A stretch of DNA of 34,397 nt. It comes from an uncultured bacterium. GTDB lineage: Bacteria > Dictyoglomota > Dictyoglomia > Dictyoglomales > Dictyoglomaceae. The stretch's first letter is position 1. Every line of letters begins with the position of its first letter. The stretch covers positions 1 through 34,397 of the forward strand of contig CALHLF010000055.1 of NCBI GenBank assembly GCA_938034905.1, in the 5' to 3' direction. Of this stretch, positions 8,248 through 17,271 are shown piece after piece. The notes beneath the pieces were generated by a model. The model was not told the origin of the DNA. It saw nothing but the letters and a program-made list of their open reading frames with translations, and searched no databases. A program made the translations under genes and the position numbers.

Positions 8248-9258
8248 TTATTCACCTCCCCTTGCTATAAAATAAGAAAGAAGTCTTGCAGTTTCCTCTA
8301 AATCCCTTAAATTTACCACCTCATAAGGGGTATGCATGTATCTTAAAGGGATAGAAATAAGTAATGTGGGAATTCCCCCAGCAGAAATTTGAATAATATC
8401 AGTATCTGTATAACTTTCTCCTCCTGTGGGTTCTATCTGGTAATTAACAGAAATTTTTTCTGCTAATCCTTTGATCCTTTCAAAATATTCCCTACTTATC
8501 ATAGGTCCTATATCAAAAACAGGACCTTTTCCCGTCTCAATTTTAGGATATGATGGACGAGAAATATCTGCGTGAGTAACATCCAAAATGATAGCAAGAT
8601 CAGGTTTTATCCTATAACAAGGCCCTCGAGCGCCAGAAGTTCCATCCTCTTCCCTTATATTAAAAACAAAATAACTCTCAGATTTTGGAACAAATTCCCT
8701 TAAGATTTCCATAACATAAATAAGAGTTGCACAACTTACTCTATTGTCCAACGCCTTTCCTGTGAAATATTTTTCCGAAAGCAAAAAGGGTTCCGAGGTA
8801 AAGTTCCCAACATCCCCTATACTAACCTTTTCTTCATTTTCCACCATATCAATAAAAAGATCATCAAGGGAAGGTACCTTTCTCCTACTTTCTTCTGTTT
8901 GAAGATGAGGCTCCAACATCCCTACAACTCCATAAGCTATACTTCCATCTCTAGTATGAAATCTCAATCTCTGAGAGATAATAACTTTGGGATCAATTCC
9001 ACCAAAGGTGGAAAATCTAAAGAAGTTTCCATATTCCTTCTTTGTCAATACAAAACCTATTTCGTCTACATGGGCAAAAAGGGCAATTTTTCTTCCATTT
9101 CCTTCTCTTCTTACAATAAGATTTCCCTGTTTGTCTATTTCCGTTTCAGTCTTTTCAATCTTCTTCACTTCCTCTTCTATATAATTTATTACCCCTTGCT
9201 CATATCCTGAGACCCCATCTATAGAAGATAGATTCTTCAAAACCTCAACTAAATTCAC
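8248..9258 (-). CDS. M42 family aminopeptidase (first of three tandem copies)
   Basis: A 336-residue M42 metallopeptidase. Conserved features are H63 with Asp65 in A-H-V-D-E-I-G, D171 in A-L-D-N-R, E203-E204 in I-R-E-E-D, D226 in L-D-V-T and H309 in R-Y-M-H-T-P, so a two-metal active site is expected. The usual GGTDA is replaced by G-G-E-S-Y-T-D-T-D. The start is GTG at 9256-9258 with a strong AAGGAGGAG site upstream. It is the promoter-proximal member of the trio. A separate promoter may sit in the 60-base gap upstream, though the gene also follows the long catabolic array on the same strand. The three paralogues differ enough to suggest different residue specificities. Confidence 0.92.
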   Translation of the reverse strand: MNLVEVLKNLSSIDGVSGYEQGVINYIEEEVKKIEKTETEIDKQGNLIVRREGNGRKIALFAHVDEIGFVLTKKEYGNFFRFSTFGGIDPKVIISQRLRFHTRDGSIAYGVVGMLEPHLQTEESRRKVPSLDDLFIDMVENEEKVSIGDVGNFTSEPFLLSEKYFTGKALDNRVSCATLIYVMEILREFVPKSESYFVFNIREEDGTSGARGPCYRIKPDLAIILDVTHADISRPSYPKIETGKGPVFDIGPMISREYFERIKGLAEKISVNYQIEPTGGESYTDTDIIQISAGGIPTLLISIPLRYMHTPYEVVNLRDLEETARLLSYFIARGGE

Positions 9259-9304
9259 CTATTCTCCTCCTTTCTTATAAAACATCAAAGGGAAATATAT
9301 GTTA

Positions 9305-9332
9305 ATTATATAAGTTTTTTAAAGGGAGTAAA
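9305..9332 (-). promoter_or_regulatory. Possible internal promoter for the M42 peptidase genes
   Basis: On the minus strand: TTTACT (9327-9332), 16 bases, TATAAT (9305-9310), with a predicted start near 9298 and a leader of about 40 bases to the GTG at 9258. The -35 match is only 4 of 6 and overlaps the end of the upstream gene; the -10 is perfect. In so AT-rich a genome such matches occur by chance. Confidence 0.35.
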
Positions 9333-9924
9333 CTTTTAAATATTTAAAAATTCCTAAGGAGATAAAAAGAGAAAAAGGAATTAAAAGATCATCAACGATT
9401 AATATACCTCCTAAATATTTTAGGAGACAACCTAAAAAGACATATAGCCATGGAAATATATAACTCCCACGAAAATAAATAAAAATTTTTAAAGATATGA
9501 GTAAAATCACAAAGGAATCAATAAAGATAATAATCATATCTGTTTTATTAGGGGAAAAAGAGACTAAGGGAGAAGTAATAACAAAATGGTATGGAAGGTA
9601 AATAATAAATAGGAAAATAAAAATTGGTATTAAAAAATAAGAGTTTATTGGTATATTTAAATAAGGTTTTATTAAGAGAAAAAAGGATATAAGAAGTAAG
9701 ATCTCTAAGAAGATGTTTATTAAAGCCTTAAATGGAAAATCAAGAAATTTATTAATTGATAAGAGAAGAAAATAAATGCTTAATATTCTAAAAAAGTTTC
9801 TTTCATTGAGATCTATTCTCATAGCAAAAAGGGAAAGTATTATAACTAATAAAAAGGAAAAAACTTCTATAAAGCTTAAAAAGGAAGATATAGAAACAAA
9901 AAAATAATATAAATCCTTTTCCAT
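9319..9924 (-). CDS. Unknown polytopic membrane protein
   Basis: A 201-residue protein made almost wholly of hydrophobic segments; I count about six or seven likely transmembrane helices, with short loops such as R-I-D-L-N-E-R-N and S-P-N-K-T-D. No signature I recognise. Its ATG follows the TAA of the upstream unknown gene with no bases between, so the two are probably translated together and may work together. A short acidic loop (V-D-D) near residue 175 could be functional. It may be a signalling or transport partner of the upstream soluble protein, but nothing in the sequence proves this. Confidence 0.75.
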   Translation of the reverse strand: MEKDLYYFFVSISSFLSFIEVFSFLLVIILSLFAMRIDLNERNFFRILSIYFLLLSINKFLDFPFKALINIFLEILLLISFFLLIKPYLNIPINSYFLIPIFIFLFIIYLPYHFVITSPLVSFSPNKTDMIIIFIDSFVILLISLKIFIYFRGSYIFPWLYVFLGCLLKYLGGILIVDDLLIPFSLFISLGIFKYLKVYSL

Positions 9925-10800
9925 TTATATCGTGCTCAGCTCATCTTCTATAAATTTAGTAATAACAAAGGATAAATTCTTTCCTATTAATTTAGCAATC
10001 TCCCTTTGAAAATCTTCCAGATTATATAAATATTCAGATTTGGGTAAATTGGGCTTAAAATATTTCTCAAAAATTACTAATCCTTTCCCTCCTGCCATCC
10101 TTTTTATGAATTCTACCATATTTAAATATTTTTCTAAAGGAACAAACTTTATAAATTTTATCTCTAAAGGTCTTATCCTTTTCTCCTTTTTAAAGGAAAA
10201 CATAGTTAGCTTCGTTTTAGGATTGGAAAGTAAGGGGATTAAGGGATCAGGAATATGATTAATAAATTCCCTCATAGGGAATAGTTCCTTTATTCTTCCC
10301 CTTTCTAATATAAGTCCCTTACCTTCATTGCAAAATATATACTCCTTTCCTTCCCCTGAAAAGGACAGTATTCCTGTGAATTTTTCCTCAAATAATAGAT
10401 CAAAAAGCTTCGATATATCTAAGACTTCGTAATCAAGACTACTATAGCTAATCTCTCCATAATATAAGGATAAAATACTATAGACTATTTCTTCATCATA
10501 TATACTAAATATATTAATGAAAAGATTTCTATTTAAAGTCTGAAAATAGGATAATGCATTTTGATTTAGAATTAAATTATCCATATTATCTATATATGAG
10601 CTTGCAATATAGGATTCCTGGGAATACAAAAGGGTAAAATGGAAATTTCCTCCCTTCATTTCCAAGAGCTCAAATTTATCAAAGACTTGAGGAGTGGTTA
10701 AATATTTGGATATATCAAAAAAGGACAGATTTATATTTCTAATCTTAGGATCTAAAATTCTTTCAAAGGGCAATTCCCTTAATAAAAATTCCTTTGGCAT
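9925..10800 (-). CDS. Unknown soluble protein, weak PATAN/DUF4388 resemblance
   Basis: A 291-residue protein without signal peptide or membrane segments. The stretch at about 131-170 (F-T-G-I-L-S-F-S-G-E-G-K-E-Y-I-F, then G-L-I-L-E-R-G-R-I-K-E) has the rhythm of PATAN/DUF4388 domains, which occur in bacterial signalling and gliding-motility proteins, but the match is by eye only. The rest is mixed alpha/beta and unassigned. The ATG has a GAGGGC site upstream and lies 15 bases after the D-lyxose isomerase stop, so it reads on from the sugar array; its stop abuts the membrane protein gene. Why a protein of this kind follows sugar enzymes is not clear. Confidence 0.7.
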   Translation of the reverse strand: MPKEFLLRELPFERILDPKIRNINLSFFDISKYLTTPQVFDKFELLEMKGGNFHFTLLYSQESYIASSYIDNMDNLILNQNALSYFQTLNRNLFINIFSIYDEEIVYSILSLYYGEISYSSLDYEVLDISKLFDLLFEEKFTGILSFSGEGKEYIFCNEGKGLILERGRIKELFPMREFINHIPDPLIPLLSNPKTKLTMFSFKKEKRIRPLEIKFIKFVPLEKYLNMVEFIKRMAGGKGLVIFEKYFKPNLPKSEYLYNLEDFQREIAKLIGKNLSFVITKFIEDELSTI

Positions 10801-10815
10801 AAATTGCCCTCAGAA

Positions 10816-11358
<543 letters not shown>

Positions 11359-12030
11359 CTAAATTCCCCCTTTTAATAACTTCTTTCTATATTTCTCCAC
11401 TTCCAAATTATTAATTTCATCGATTTGTTCCTTTGTAAAGAATACCATATTTCCTAAAAGTTTTGCAAAAATTACTGTTTTTATCCCATCTTCTATAAGA
11501 AGAGTTCTATAATAAGCTTCTCTCAAATTTGCACCCACGGTAACTAATCCATGATTTTTTATAAGAACACCATTATGATCTCTTATCACTTCTCCCACCG
11601 CTAAAGCAAATTCCTTCCCCCCCGGAACCACATAATCAATAACGGGGATTTCAGAGCCAATAAGGGCAACCATATCAGGGGTAAAGGGTTTTAGGGCTTC
11701 GTTTTGAAAGGCATAGGCTATAGAAAAGGGAGGGTGGGTGTGGACTACAGCTAAAATATCATCTCTTCTTTTATAACATTCCAAATGAAGCCACAATTCT
11801 GATGTGGGTTTCTTATTTCCTTCTTTAACTTCTCCAGTATTAAAATCCACTCCTATATAATCTTCTTCTTTTGCATATTCAAAGGAAATTCCACTTGCCT
11901 TCATATATACTATCTCTCCTAATCTTGCGCTAGTATTTCCTCCTGGTCCTACCACTAATCCCCTTTCTGCAATTTTTTTCCCAATTTCAACTAACTCCTT
12001 TTTTATAGTATTTTTATCCATCAAATTCAT
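11359..12030 (-). CDS. Class II aldolase (fuculose/rhamnulose/ribulose-phosphate type)
   Basis: A 223-residue member of the class II aldolase/adducin family, which includes L-fuculose-1-phosphate aldolase and L-ribulose-5-phosphate 4-epimerase. It carries the zinc ligands His97 and His99 (V-V-H-T-H-P-P) and His160 (I-K-N-H-G-L), and a catalytic-type Glu78 (T-S-E-L-W-L-H), plus the phosphate-binding G-G-N-T-S-A-R near residue 30. It probably cleaves a ketose phosphate to DHAP plus an aldehyde; the exact sugar cannot be read from sequence. The ATG at 12028-12030 has GGGAGGAA 8 bases upstream and overlaps the upstream gene by 17 bases. Confidence 0.88.
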   Translation of the reverse strand: MNLMDKNTIKKELVEIGKKIAERGLVVGPGGNTSARLGEIVYMKASGISFEYAKEEDYIGVDFNTGEVKEGNKKPTSELWLHLECYKRRDDILAVVHTHPPFSIAYAFQNEALKPFTPDMVALIGSEIPVIDYVVPGGKEFALAVGEVIRDHNGVLIKNHGLVTVGANLREAYYRTLLIEDGIKTVIFAKLLGNMVFFTKEQIDEINNLEVEKYRKKLLKGGI

Positions 12031-13018
12031 AAGTTATTCCTCCCTCGGGAATGTAATTCCTGAGATATTCTGAGGTCTCTTTCAACTCCTTTAATAATTC
12101 CTTCTCTGTTTTTGTAGATGGGGGAATTACTTCTACTATTAAAATAATCTTTTCAACAGGCTTTAAATAATTAGAAACAGGATTTTCTTTATAACTTTCA
12201 TAAGCATATTTTACTGCCGATAAAACCTCTTCAATTTTTACATGTCCTATTCTATTATATTCCTTTGTAAAAGGCAAATGGCTACTACTTTCCTTTGTAG
12301 TCTGTTGAAGATGAATTATAGGAGAAAAAACTGCATATCTCTTTAGCCATTCTACATAGGAAAGGGAGGCCCCATCAAGCCCATAATGCATCCCTGCCTG
12401 ATGTCCCACATCTATAGTTATATAGAAAGGTGCACCTTTATTATCTTTATTTACTTGAATTAAAAATTCTTCTGCCTCTTCTAAGGTCCAAGGCTTTTCG
12501 CTGGGAATATACATCTGTTCATTAGATATTCCCAAAAGTCCCTTCTCTTTAATAATCAAAGAAAGTTCTCTGAATTCCTTATAAATATTTTCCATTCTCC
12601 TTTTTGTTTCTTCTTCATCTTCCAAAACCTCTACAGGAATTGCATCCCAATGTCCTCCTATATACCTTGCCCCCATAATTTTCGCTATATCTATTGCCTT
12701 TATTATCCATTCCCTCATTCTTTTTCTTACCCTATCATCACTATGAGAAAGTCCATGAAATCTATGGGTTGCCATTCCAGTATAATAATCCCATATAATT
12801 ACATTATATTTTTCAGAATATTCTCTTATCTTTTCTGCTGTTTCCCTTTGATATTCCTCATCTCCACTAAAAAAGGGATCTAATACATCACTACAAAAGG
12901 AGTGATAATCATACCCCAATTCCTTTGTTAATTTAATAAAGTTCTCAGGATTCTCCCATCTTCGTGTTAGAAAAGCTCCATTTATTCCAATATCTAAAAA
13001 TACTTTCTTTTTTCCCAT
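12014..13018 (-). CDS. Sugar-phosphate isomerase/epimerase-like TIM barrel
   Basis: A 334-residue protein of the xylose-isomerase-like / AP-endonuclease-2 TIM-barrel superfamily. The usual metal-site residues can be picked out: Glu167 (I-S-N-E-Q-M-Y), Asp203 with His206 (I-D-V-G-H), His236 or Gln238 (I-H-L-Q-Q) and Glu296 (I-V-E-V). Relatives are ketose 3-epimerases and tetrulose/pentulose-phosphate isomerases such as those of erythritol catabolism. The array context (class II aldolase downstream, glucitol-6-P dehydrogenase-like SDR 4 bases upstream) supports epimerisation or isomerisation of a ketose or ketose phosphate. The ATG has GAGGTGA upstream. Substrate unknown. Confidence 0.8.
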   Translation of the reverse strand: MGKKKVFLDIGINGAFLTRRWENPENFIKLTKELGYDYHSFCSDVLDPFFSGDEEYQRETAEKIREYSEKYNVIIWDYYTGMATHRFHGLSHSDDRVRKRMREWIIKAIDIAKIMGARYIGGHWDAIPVEVLEDEEETKRRMENIYKEFRELSLIIKEKGLLGISNEQMYIPSEKPWTLEEAEEFLIQVNKDNKGAPFYITIDVGHQAGMHYGLDGASLSYVEWLKRYAVFSPIIHLQQTTKESSSHLPFTKEYNRIGHVKIEEVLSAVKYAYESYKENPVSNYLKPVEKIILIVEVIPPSTKTEKELLKELKETSEYLRNYIPEGGITYEFDG

Positions 13019-13022
13019 CTCT

Positions 13023-13808
13023 TCACCTCATTTCTACCCCACCGGTAACATTAACTGCATCCCCAGTAATATAGGATGCCTCATCACTAGCTAGAAAAAC
13101 TACAACGTTCGCCACATCATCATAGGTGCATGCCCTTCCCAATGGTATTTGTTTTAGATATCTTTCCCTTACTTCTTCTTTACTTATACCCCATCTTTTT
13201 GCATATTGATCATATAGGCTATCCCTCCACAAAGGAGAATCTAAAAGATCCCCCGGACAAACAGCTACCACCCTCACATTATAAGGGGCAAGATCCAATG
13301 CAATACTTTGAGTTAAGCCAATTCCACCAAATTTCGATGCAGAATAGGCACAATTTCTAAAACTTCCCTTTTTCCCAGATTTTGAATTTATCTGAATTAT
13401 AACTCCTGATCTTTGTTTTATCATAACCTTTGCAGCCTCCCTTGCACATAAAAAATAACCCGTTAGATTAACATCAATTACTCTTTTCCAATCTTCTAAA
13501 GGGAATTCTATAATATCATGGGCAAGCAATATTCCTGCATTGGCAATCATTATATCCAACTTACCATATCTTTCTACAGTCTTTTCAACCATTTTTTTCA
13601 CATCCTCTTCATTGGTAACATCACATTTAATTGCCATAGCAACTCTTCCATATTCCCTTGTAATTTTTTCAGCAACTTCTTGTGCCCTCTCATATTTAAT
13701 ATCAGAAACAGTAACAAAGCAACCTTCCTTTGCCAATCGATAACAAAGAGCTTCACCCAATCCTTGGGCACCCCCAGTAACTATTGCCACTCTATCCTTA
13801 AGTCTCAT
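13023..13808 (-). CDS. SDR dehydrogenase, D-glucitol-6-phosphate 2-dehydrogenase (SrlD/SorD)-like
   Basis: A 261-residue short-chain dehydrogenase with the nucleotide motif T-G-G-A-Q-G-L-G (11-18), N-A-G, and the catalytic Ser142, Tyr155 and Lys159 (Y-S-A-S-K). The block I-N-S-K-S-G-K-K-G-S followed by K-F-G-G-I-G-L-T-Q-S closely resembles E. coli SrlD as I remember it, as does the C-terminal Y-I-T-G-D-A-V-N-V-T-G-G. SrlD oxidises D-glucitol-6-phosphate to fructose-6-phosphate with NAD+. The ATG overlaps the mtlD stop by 4 bases. Directly downstream of a mannitol-1-P dehydrogenase and near a SorE-like reductase, this call is well supported, but a pentitol (phosphate) substrate remains possible. 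Confidence 0.82.
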   Translation of the reverse strand: MRLKDRVAIVTGGAQGLGEALCYRLAKEGCFVTVSDIKYERAQEVAEKITREYGRVAMAIKCDVTNEEDVKKMVEKTVERYGKLDIMIANAGILLAHDIIEFPLEDWKRVIDVNLTGYFLCAREAAKVMIKQRSGVIIQINSKSGKKGSFRNCAYSASKFGGIGLTQSIALDLAPYNVRVVAVCPGDLLDSPLWRDSLYDQYAKRWGISKEEVRERYLKQIPLGRACTYDDVANVVVFLASDEASYITGDAVNVTGGVEMR

Positions 13809-14995
13809 AATATTCCCTCCCTAATTTCTCTCTTTAATTCCTGATAATAATAAATAATTTTTTTAGTAAAATCCTCCTCTAAAGAAAGCTCACAAATTTC
13901 TTTAAGAATATATTCAATTCCAAATCTTTTAATTTTTTCTTGAAGATCCCTTGCTTCTTCATCCTCTGGATGATTATAAAGAAGGGCACAAGAACATGTA
14001 AAAGCTATATTTTCAGGAAATATCCCTTGAGAAAGACAGAATTTCGCCCCACCAATAATTCTATCATAAGGTCCTAATTTCCTTATTGGATCTCTTCCTA
14101 CCCTTGATATAGGATCCATAAGAAGTTGATTCTCAAATCTTTCTATGAGATCAGCAATATATTCTTGATATTCCCTTTTATCTATAGTTTTATATTTTAA
14201 AAAAAGGGACTGAGAAACTTCTTCTATCACTCCATCAAATATTTTTCTTACTTCTTTATCCCTTATAGACTCATGAATAAACTTATATCCCTTTATATAT
14301 CCAAAATAGGCAAGAACTGAATGTCCTAAGTTATGAACAAATAATTTCTTATCTATTTCCAATTCAAAATTCTCCGAAGATTTAAGTCCAAAAATTTGTG
14401 GCATACTCCCTTTAATAGCCTGAAGATTAAAGGGTAATACATTATATTCCTCGGCTACTATTGACAAGGGATCTTCAAATCCATATCTTTTTCCTGATCC
14501 TGCTACCATTCTTGCAACAGAGGTCAAAACAAAACCTACATTGCTTTCCAAAAAATTTTTTTCTTCTTGACTTAGATATTTAAGTATTTCATTCTTTAAA
14601 AGTTCAGGAGCAGATCTTAGATTTTCACAGATAAAAATATTTATGGGATAAGGATTTTCATAAAATCTTTTTTTTAATCCATAGGAGAGAGGCATAGCAA
14701 TATCAGAAAGATTTTTTACTCCAACAGCTGTAAAGATTATTTCCCCTTGGGTTATATATTTTGCTATTTCCTCCTCTTCAGAAGGAGATAAAGCTAGAAA
14801 ATTATCAATAACTAAATCCCTTATAGTTCCATCCTTTTGAAATAACTTTAAAGGATACTCCCCTTTTTTATTTAAGGCATCTACTAATTCTTTGTTTGCT
14901 TCCACAAAGACAATTTTATATCCTGATCTTTTTAAAAGATCAGCAATAAAACCTCTCCCTATATTACCTGCCCCAAATTGAATGGCTATCTTCAT
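13805..14995 (-). CDS. mtlD: Mannitol-1-phosphate 5-dehydrogenase family protein
   Basis: A 396-residue long-chain polyol dehydrogenase. The N-terminus (F-G-A-G-N-I-G-R-G-F-I) is the MtlD Rossmann signature, and the active-site region K-L-F-V-H-N-L-G-H-S with Y-F-G-Y-I-K-G matches the K..N..H arrangement of the polyol-specific family. The family reaction is D-mannitol-1-phosphate + NAD+ to fructose-6-phosphate. The length (about 380-400) fits MtlD. The ATG overlaps the stop of the SorE-like gene by 4 bases with only a weak ribosome site, so translation probably depends on coupling. No mannitol PTS gene is present in this window, which leaves the origin of the phosphorylated substrate open; a D-arabinitol-phosphate activity is an alternative. 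Confidence 0.85.
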   Translation of the reverse strand: MKIAIQFGAGNIGRGFIADLLKRSGYKIVFVEANKELVDALNKKGEYPLKLFQKDGTIRDLVIDNFLALSPSEEEEIAKYITQGEIIFTAVGVKNLSDIAMPLSYGLKKRFYENPYPINIFICENLRSAPELLKNEILKYLSQEEKNFLESNVGFVLTSVARMVAGSGKRYGFEDPLSIVAEEYNVLPFNLQAIKGSMPQIFGLKSSENFELEIDKKLFVHNLGHSVLAYFGYIKGYKFIHESIRDKEVRKIFDGVIEEVSQSLFLKYKTIDKREYQEYIADLIERFENQLLMDPISRVGRDPIRKLGPYDRIIGGAKFCLSQGIFPENIAFTCSCALLYNHPEDEEARDLQEKIKRFGIEYILKEICELSLEEDFTKKIIYYYQELKREIREGIL

Positions 14996-16272
14996 AACTC
15001 TATCTTTAGTTTTTCTTGATTAAGAAGATATTCTTCAGCCTCTGCACACCACCATCCACCATTTCTCTTAACAATTTCCCAAAGATCTTTATATATAGGT
15101 CGAAAATTCTCTTCTCCTTCATAACTTAATCTTTCCAAATCATCAATATTTGTTAGTGGGAAATTAAGGTGGGTATAAATAAGCTTTTTCCCTCCTGGAA
15201 TTTTAGGAAAATTTAAAAGAACTTCCTTTGCTGTATTTATTCCTCCAATATGGGTTATCATAGGGGAGGGATTTAATATTCCCTTTGCAACTAATTCCAA
15301 GGCATCCCACATATCCTTAGCATTTCCTCCTGATGTTGCTACTATGTGATGTTTATCATAATGGATTTTAAAGAAATTAATCTTTGCAGAAAAATTATGA
15401 TCCGTAGGACCTGCAAAGAAATTCATACATCCATCTCTATCAAGAAGAGAATCTGCCTCTTCCACTAAATTGCTACTGGGATATAATACAAAGATATCAT
15501 CATATTTTATATTTTTATAAGATTGATCCTTCAAAGGATTTATAAATCTCAAATCTACCCCTTTTTCCTTTGCTTTTTCGGGAGGATAAGCCTTTTTAGC
15601 TCTCTTAAGCTTTTCATCGTCAATATCAGTTATTACTAATAAGCTTGGTCTTTGGGGACCATTTATAAAATAGTCTAAAAAACCTAAACCCATAGGTCCT
15701 GCTCCACCTAATATTGCCAGTTTTCCTCCTCTTTTTATTCCCATAATATGATCATAGCTATTTTCTTTAGTATGATACTGGGCATTTACAGCACCTACAA
15801 TACAAGATATGGGTTCCACAAGAGAACCTTTAAAGAAGGAGTCTCCTTCATAAATCAAAAGACAATTCTGTTCCATAACTTCCCTTGCGATTATTACCTT
15901 TGTGGCAAGTCCTCCAAGATATTTATAAGAATACCCCGGAGCACTTAAAATCCCCACAGGACCTCCTTCATATAATAAGGCAGGCTGAATTGTAAATCTT
16001 TGTCCCTCTTCATATTTTCCCTTCCATTTTTCTCCCACATTAAGAATTCTTCCTGCCATCTCATGTCCAACTATTACAGGATTTTTATCTATATCCTTTG
16101 GAACCCTTGGATGATCCGCTCCTTGGGTAATCTCTTTATACGTAGAAGGACAACTGGTATCTGAGATTATTTCTGCTAATATCTCATCCTCCTTTATATC
16201 TGGAAGGAGAAATCTCTCTAATCTTAAATCCATTTTTCCATACATTCTTAAAGCTATAGTATCTGTAGGCAT
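14992..16272 (-). CDS. Zinc-type alcohol dehydrogenase, L-sorbose-1-phosphate reductase (SorE)-like
   Basis: A 426-residue medium-chain dehydrogenase. I place the start at ATG 16270-16272 because AAAGGGGG lies 7 bases upstream; an in-frame ATG at 16294-16296 would overlap the E2 gene. Visible features are the catalytic zinc region (S-C-P-S, and G-H-E-M-A-G), a nucleotide motif G-G-A-G-P-M-G, and the length and C-terminal layout of SorE-type proteins rather than the 350-residue sorbitol dehydrogenases. SorE reduces L-sorbose-1-phosphate to D-glucitol-6-phosphate; with the SrlD-like SDR two genes on, this would complete a route to fructose-6-phosphate. The family is broad, so the specific substrate is inference. 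Confidence 0.78.
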   Translation of the reverse strand: MPTDTIALRMYGKMDLRLERFLLPDIKEDEILAEIISDTSCPSTYKEITQGADHPRVPKDIDKNPVIVGHEMAGRILNVGEKWKGKYEEGQRFTIQPALLYEGGPVGILSAPGYSYKYLGGLATKVIIAREVMEQNCLLIYEGDSFFKGSLVEPISCIVGAVNAQYHTKENSYDHIMGIKRGGKLAILGGAGPMGLGFLDYFINGPQRPSLLVITDIDDEKLKRAKKAYPPEKAKEKGVDLRFINPLKDQSYKNIKYDDIFVLYPSSNLVEEADSLLDRDGCMNFFAGPTDHNFSAKINFFKIHYDKHHIVATSGGNAKDMWDALELVAKGILNPSPMITHIGGINTAKEVLLNFPKIPGGKKLIYTHLNFPLTNIDDLERLSYEGEENFRPIYKDLWEIVKRNGGWWCAEAEEYLLNQEKLKIEL

Positions 16273-16288
16273 ATTGAAACCCCCTTTA

Positions 16289-17257
16289 TTAGTCAATTAA
16301 TAATTCTGGTCTTTCTAATAATTCCTTGACCTTCATTAGAAATCTTGCCCCATATGCTCCATCTATAACTCTATGATCTGCGGACAGGGTCATTTCCATC
16401 ATTTTCCTTATTTTTATTTCTCCGTTTAAAACCACTGGTTTTTCTTGGATAGTTCCCGTTGTAAGAATTGCTACCTCAGGAGGATTAATAATTGCCAAAA
16501 TGGATGAAACTCCAAATATTCCTACATTATTTACAGTAATACTACCATTGGAAATTTCTTCTAAACTAAGTTTTCCCTCCCTTGCCTTTTCAATAAGGCT
16601 TTTTCTTTCCCTTGCTATTTCTTTTAAATTCTTTTTATCTGCAGATTTTATAACAGGAACCATGAGACCTTCATCCCCTAAGGAGACTGCAAATCCTACA
16701 TTTATCTCAGACAAAATTTCTATTTCATTTTCTTTAAATCGGGAATTTATAAAGGGAAAATCCCTTAAGGCTAAAGCCGTTGCCTTTATAATAAAATCGT
16801 CAAAGGATACTTTTACCTCAAAGTTTTGTTTTGATTTAACATCCACAAGCTCTGTCATATCCACATCAACAAATACATAAAAATGAGGTATAATCTGTTT
16901 ACTCTTTGATAATCTTTCCGCTATGGTTCTTCTCATGGAAGTAAGGGGGATCTTTCTAATTTCTATCTCTTCCTTTTCTTTAATTTCTTCTACTTTTTTC
17001 TCCTCTATTTCCTCTTCTAAGGTATCTGAGATATATGCTAATATAGTTCCCACAGGAACAGTTTCTCCTTCCTTTACCAATATTTTTCTTAAATAACCTT
17101 CTTTTTCACTTTCCAACTCCATTACTGCCTTTTCCACTTCTATCTCCAAAATTGGTTCCCCTTTGTTAACCCAATCTCCCTCTTTTTTTAACCAAGTAAT
17201 TACTGTCCCCACTTCCATAACTTCGCTAACCTTTGGCATAATTATATTTTTAATCAT
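16289..17257 (-). CDS. Dehydrogenase complex E2 (dihydrolipoyl acyltransferase) lacking the E3-binding domain
   Basis: A 322-residue E2 component. Residues 1-76 are a lipoyl domain with the acceptor Lys43 (E-V-E-K-A). About 77-100 is a charged Glu/Lys linker. About 101-322 is the acyltransferase core with the active-site His295 and Asp299 (A-D-H-R-V-I-D-G). The small peripheral subunit-binding domain that normally sits between linker and core, and binds E3 and/or E1, is absent: the linker runs straight into I-P-L-T-S-M-R-R-T-I-A-E-R-L. It would transfer an acyl group from the E1-bound TPP adduct to CoA. It follows the E1 fusion by 14 bases with a GGGAGG site. No E3 gene is present in the window. 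Confidence 0.9.
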   Translation of the reverse strand: MIKNIIMPKVSEVMEVGTVITWLKKEGDWVNKGEPILEIEVEKAVMELESEKEGYLRKILVKEGETVPVGTILAYISDTLEEEIEEKKVEEIKEKEEIEIRKIPLTSMRRTIAERLSKSKQIIPHFYVFVDVDMTELVDVKSKQNFEVKVSFDDFIIKATALALRDFPFINSRFKENEIEILSEINVGFAVSLGDEGLMVPVIKSADKKNLKEIARERKSLIEKAREGKLSLEEISNGSITVNNVGIFGVSSILAIINPPEVAILTTGTIQEKPVVLNGEIKIRKMMEMTLSADHRVIDGAYGARFLMKVKELLERPELLID

Positions 17258-17271
17258 TTTATTTCCTCCCT

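Noticed and set aside
8247-8255. GTG start for the second M42 gene.
   Set aside because: The GTG lies within its own ribosome site; the TTG three codons later is properly spaced.
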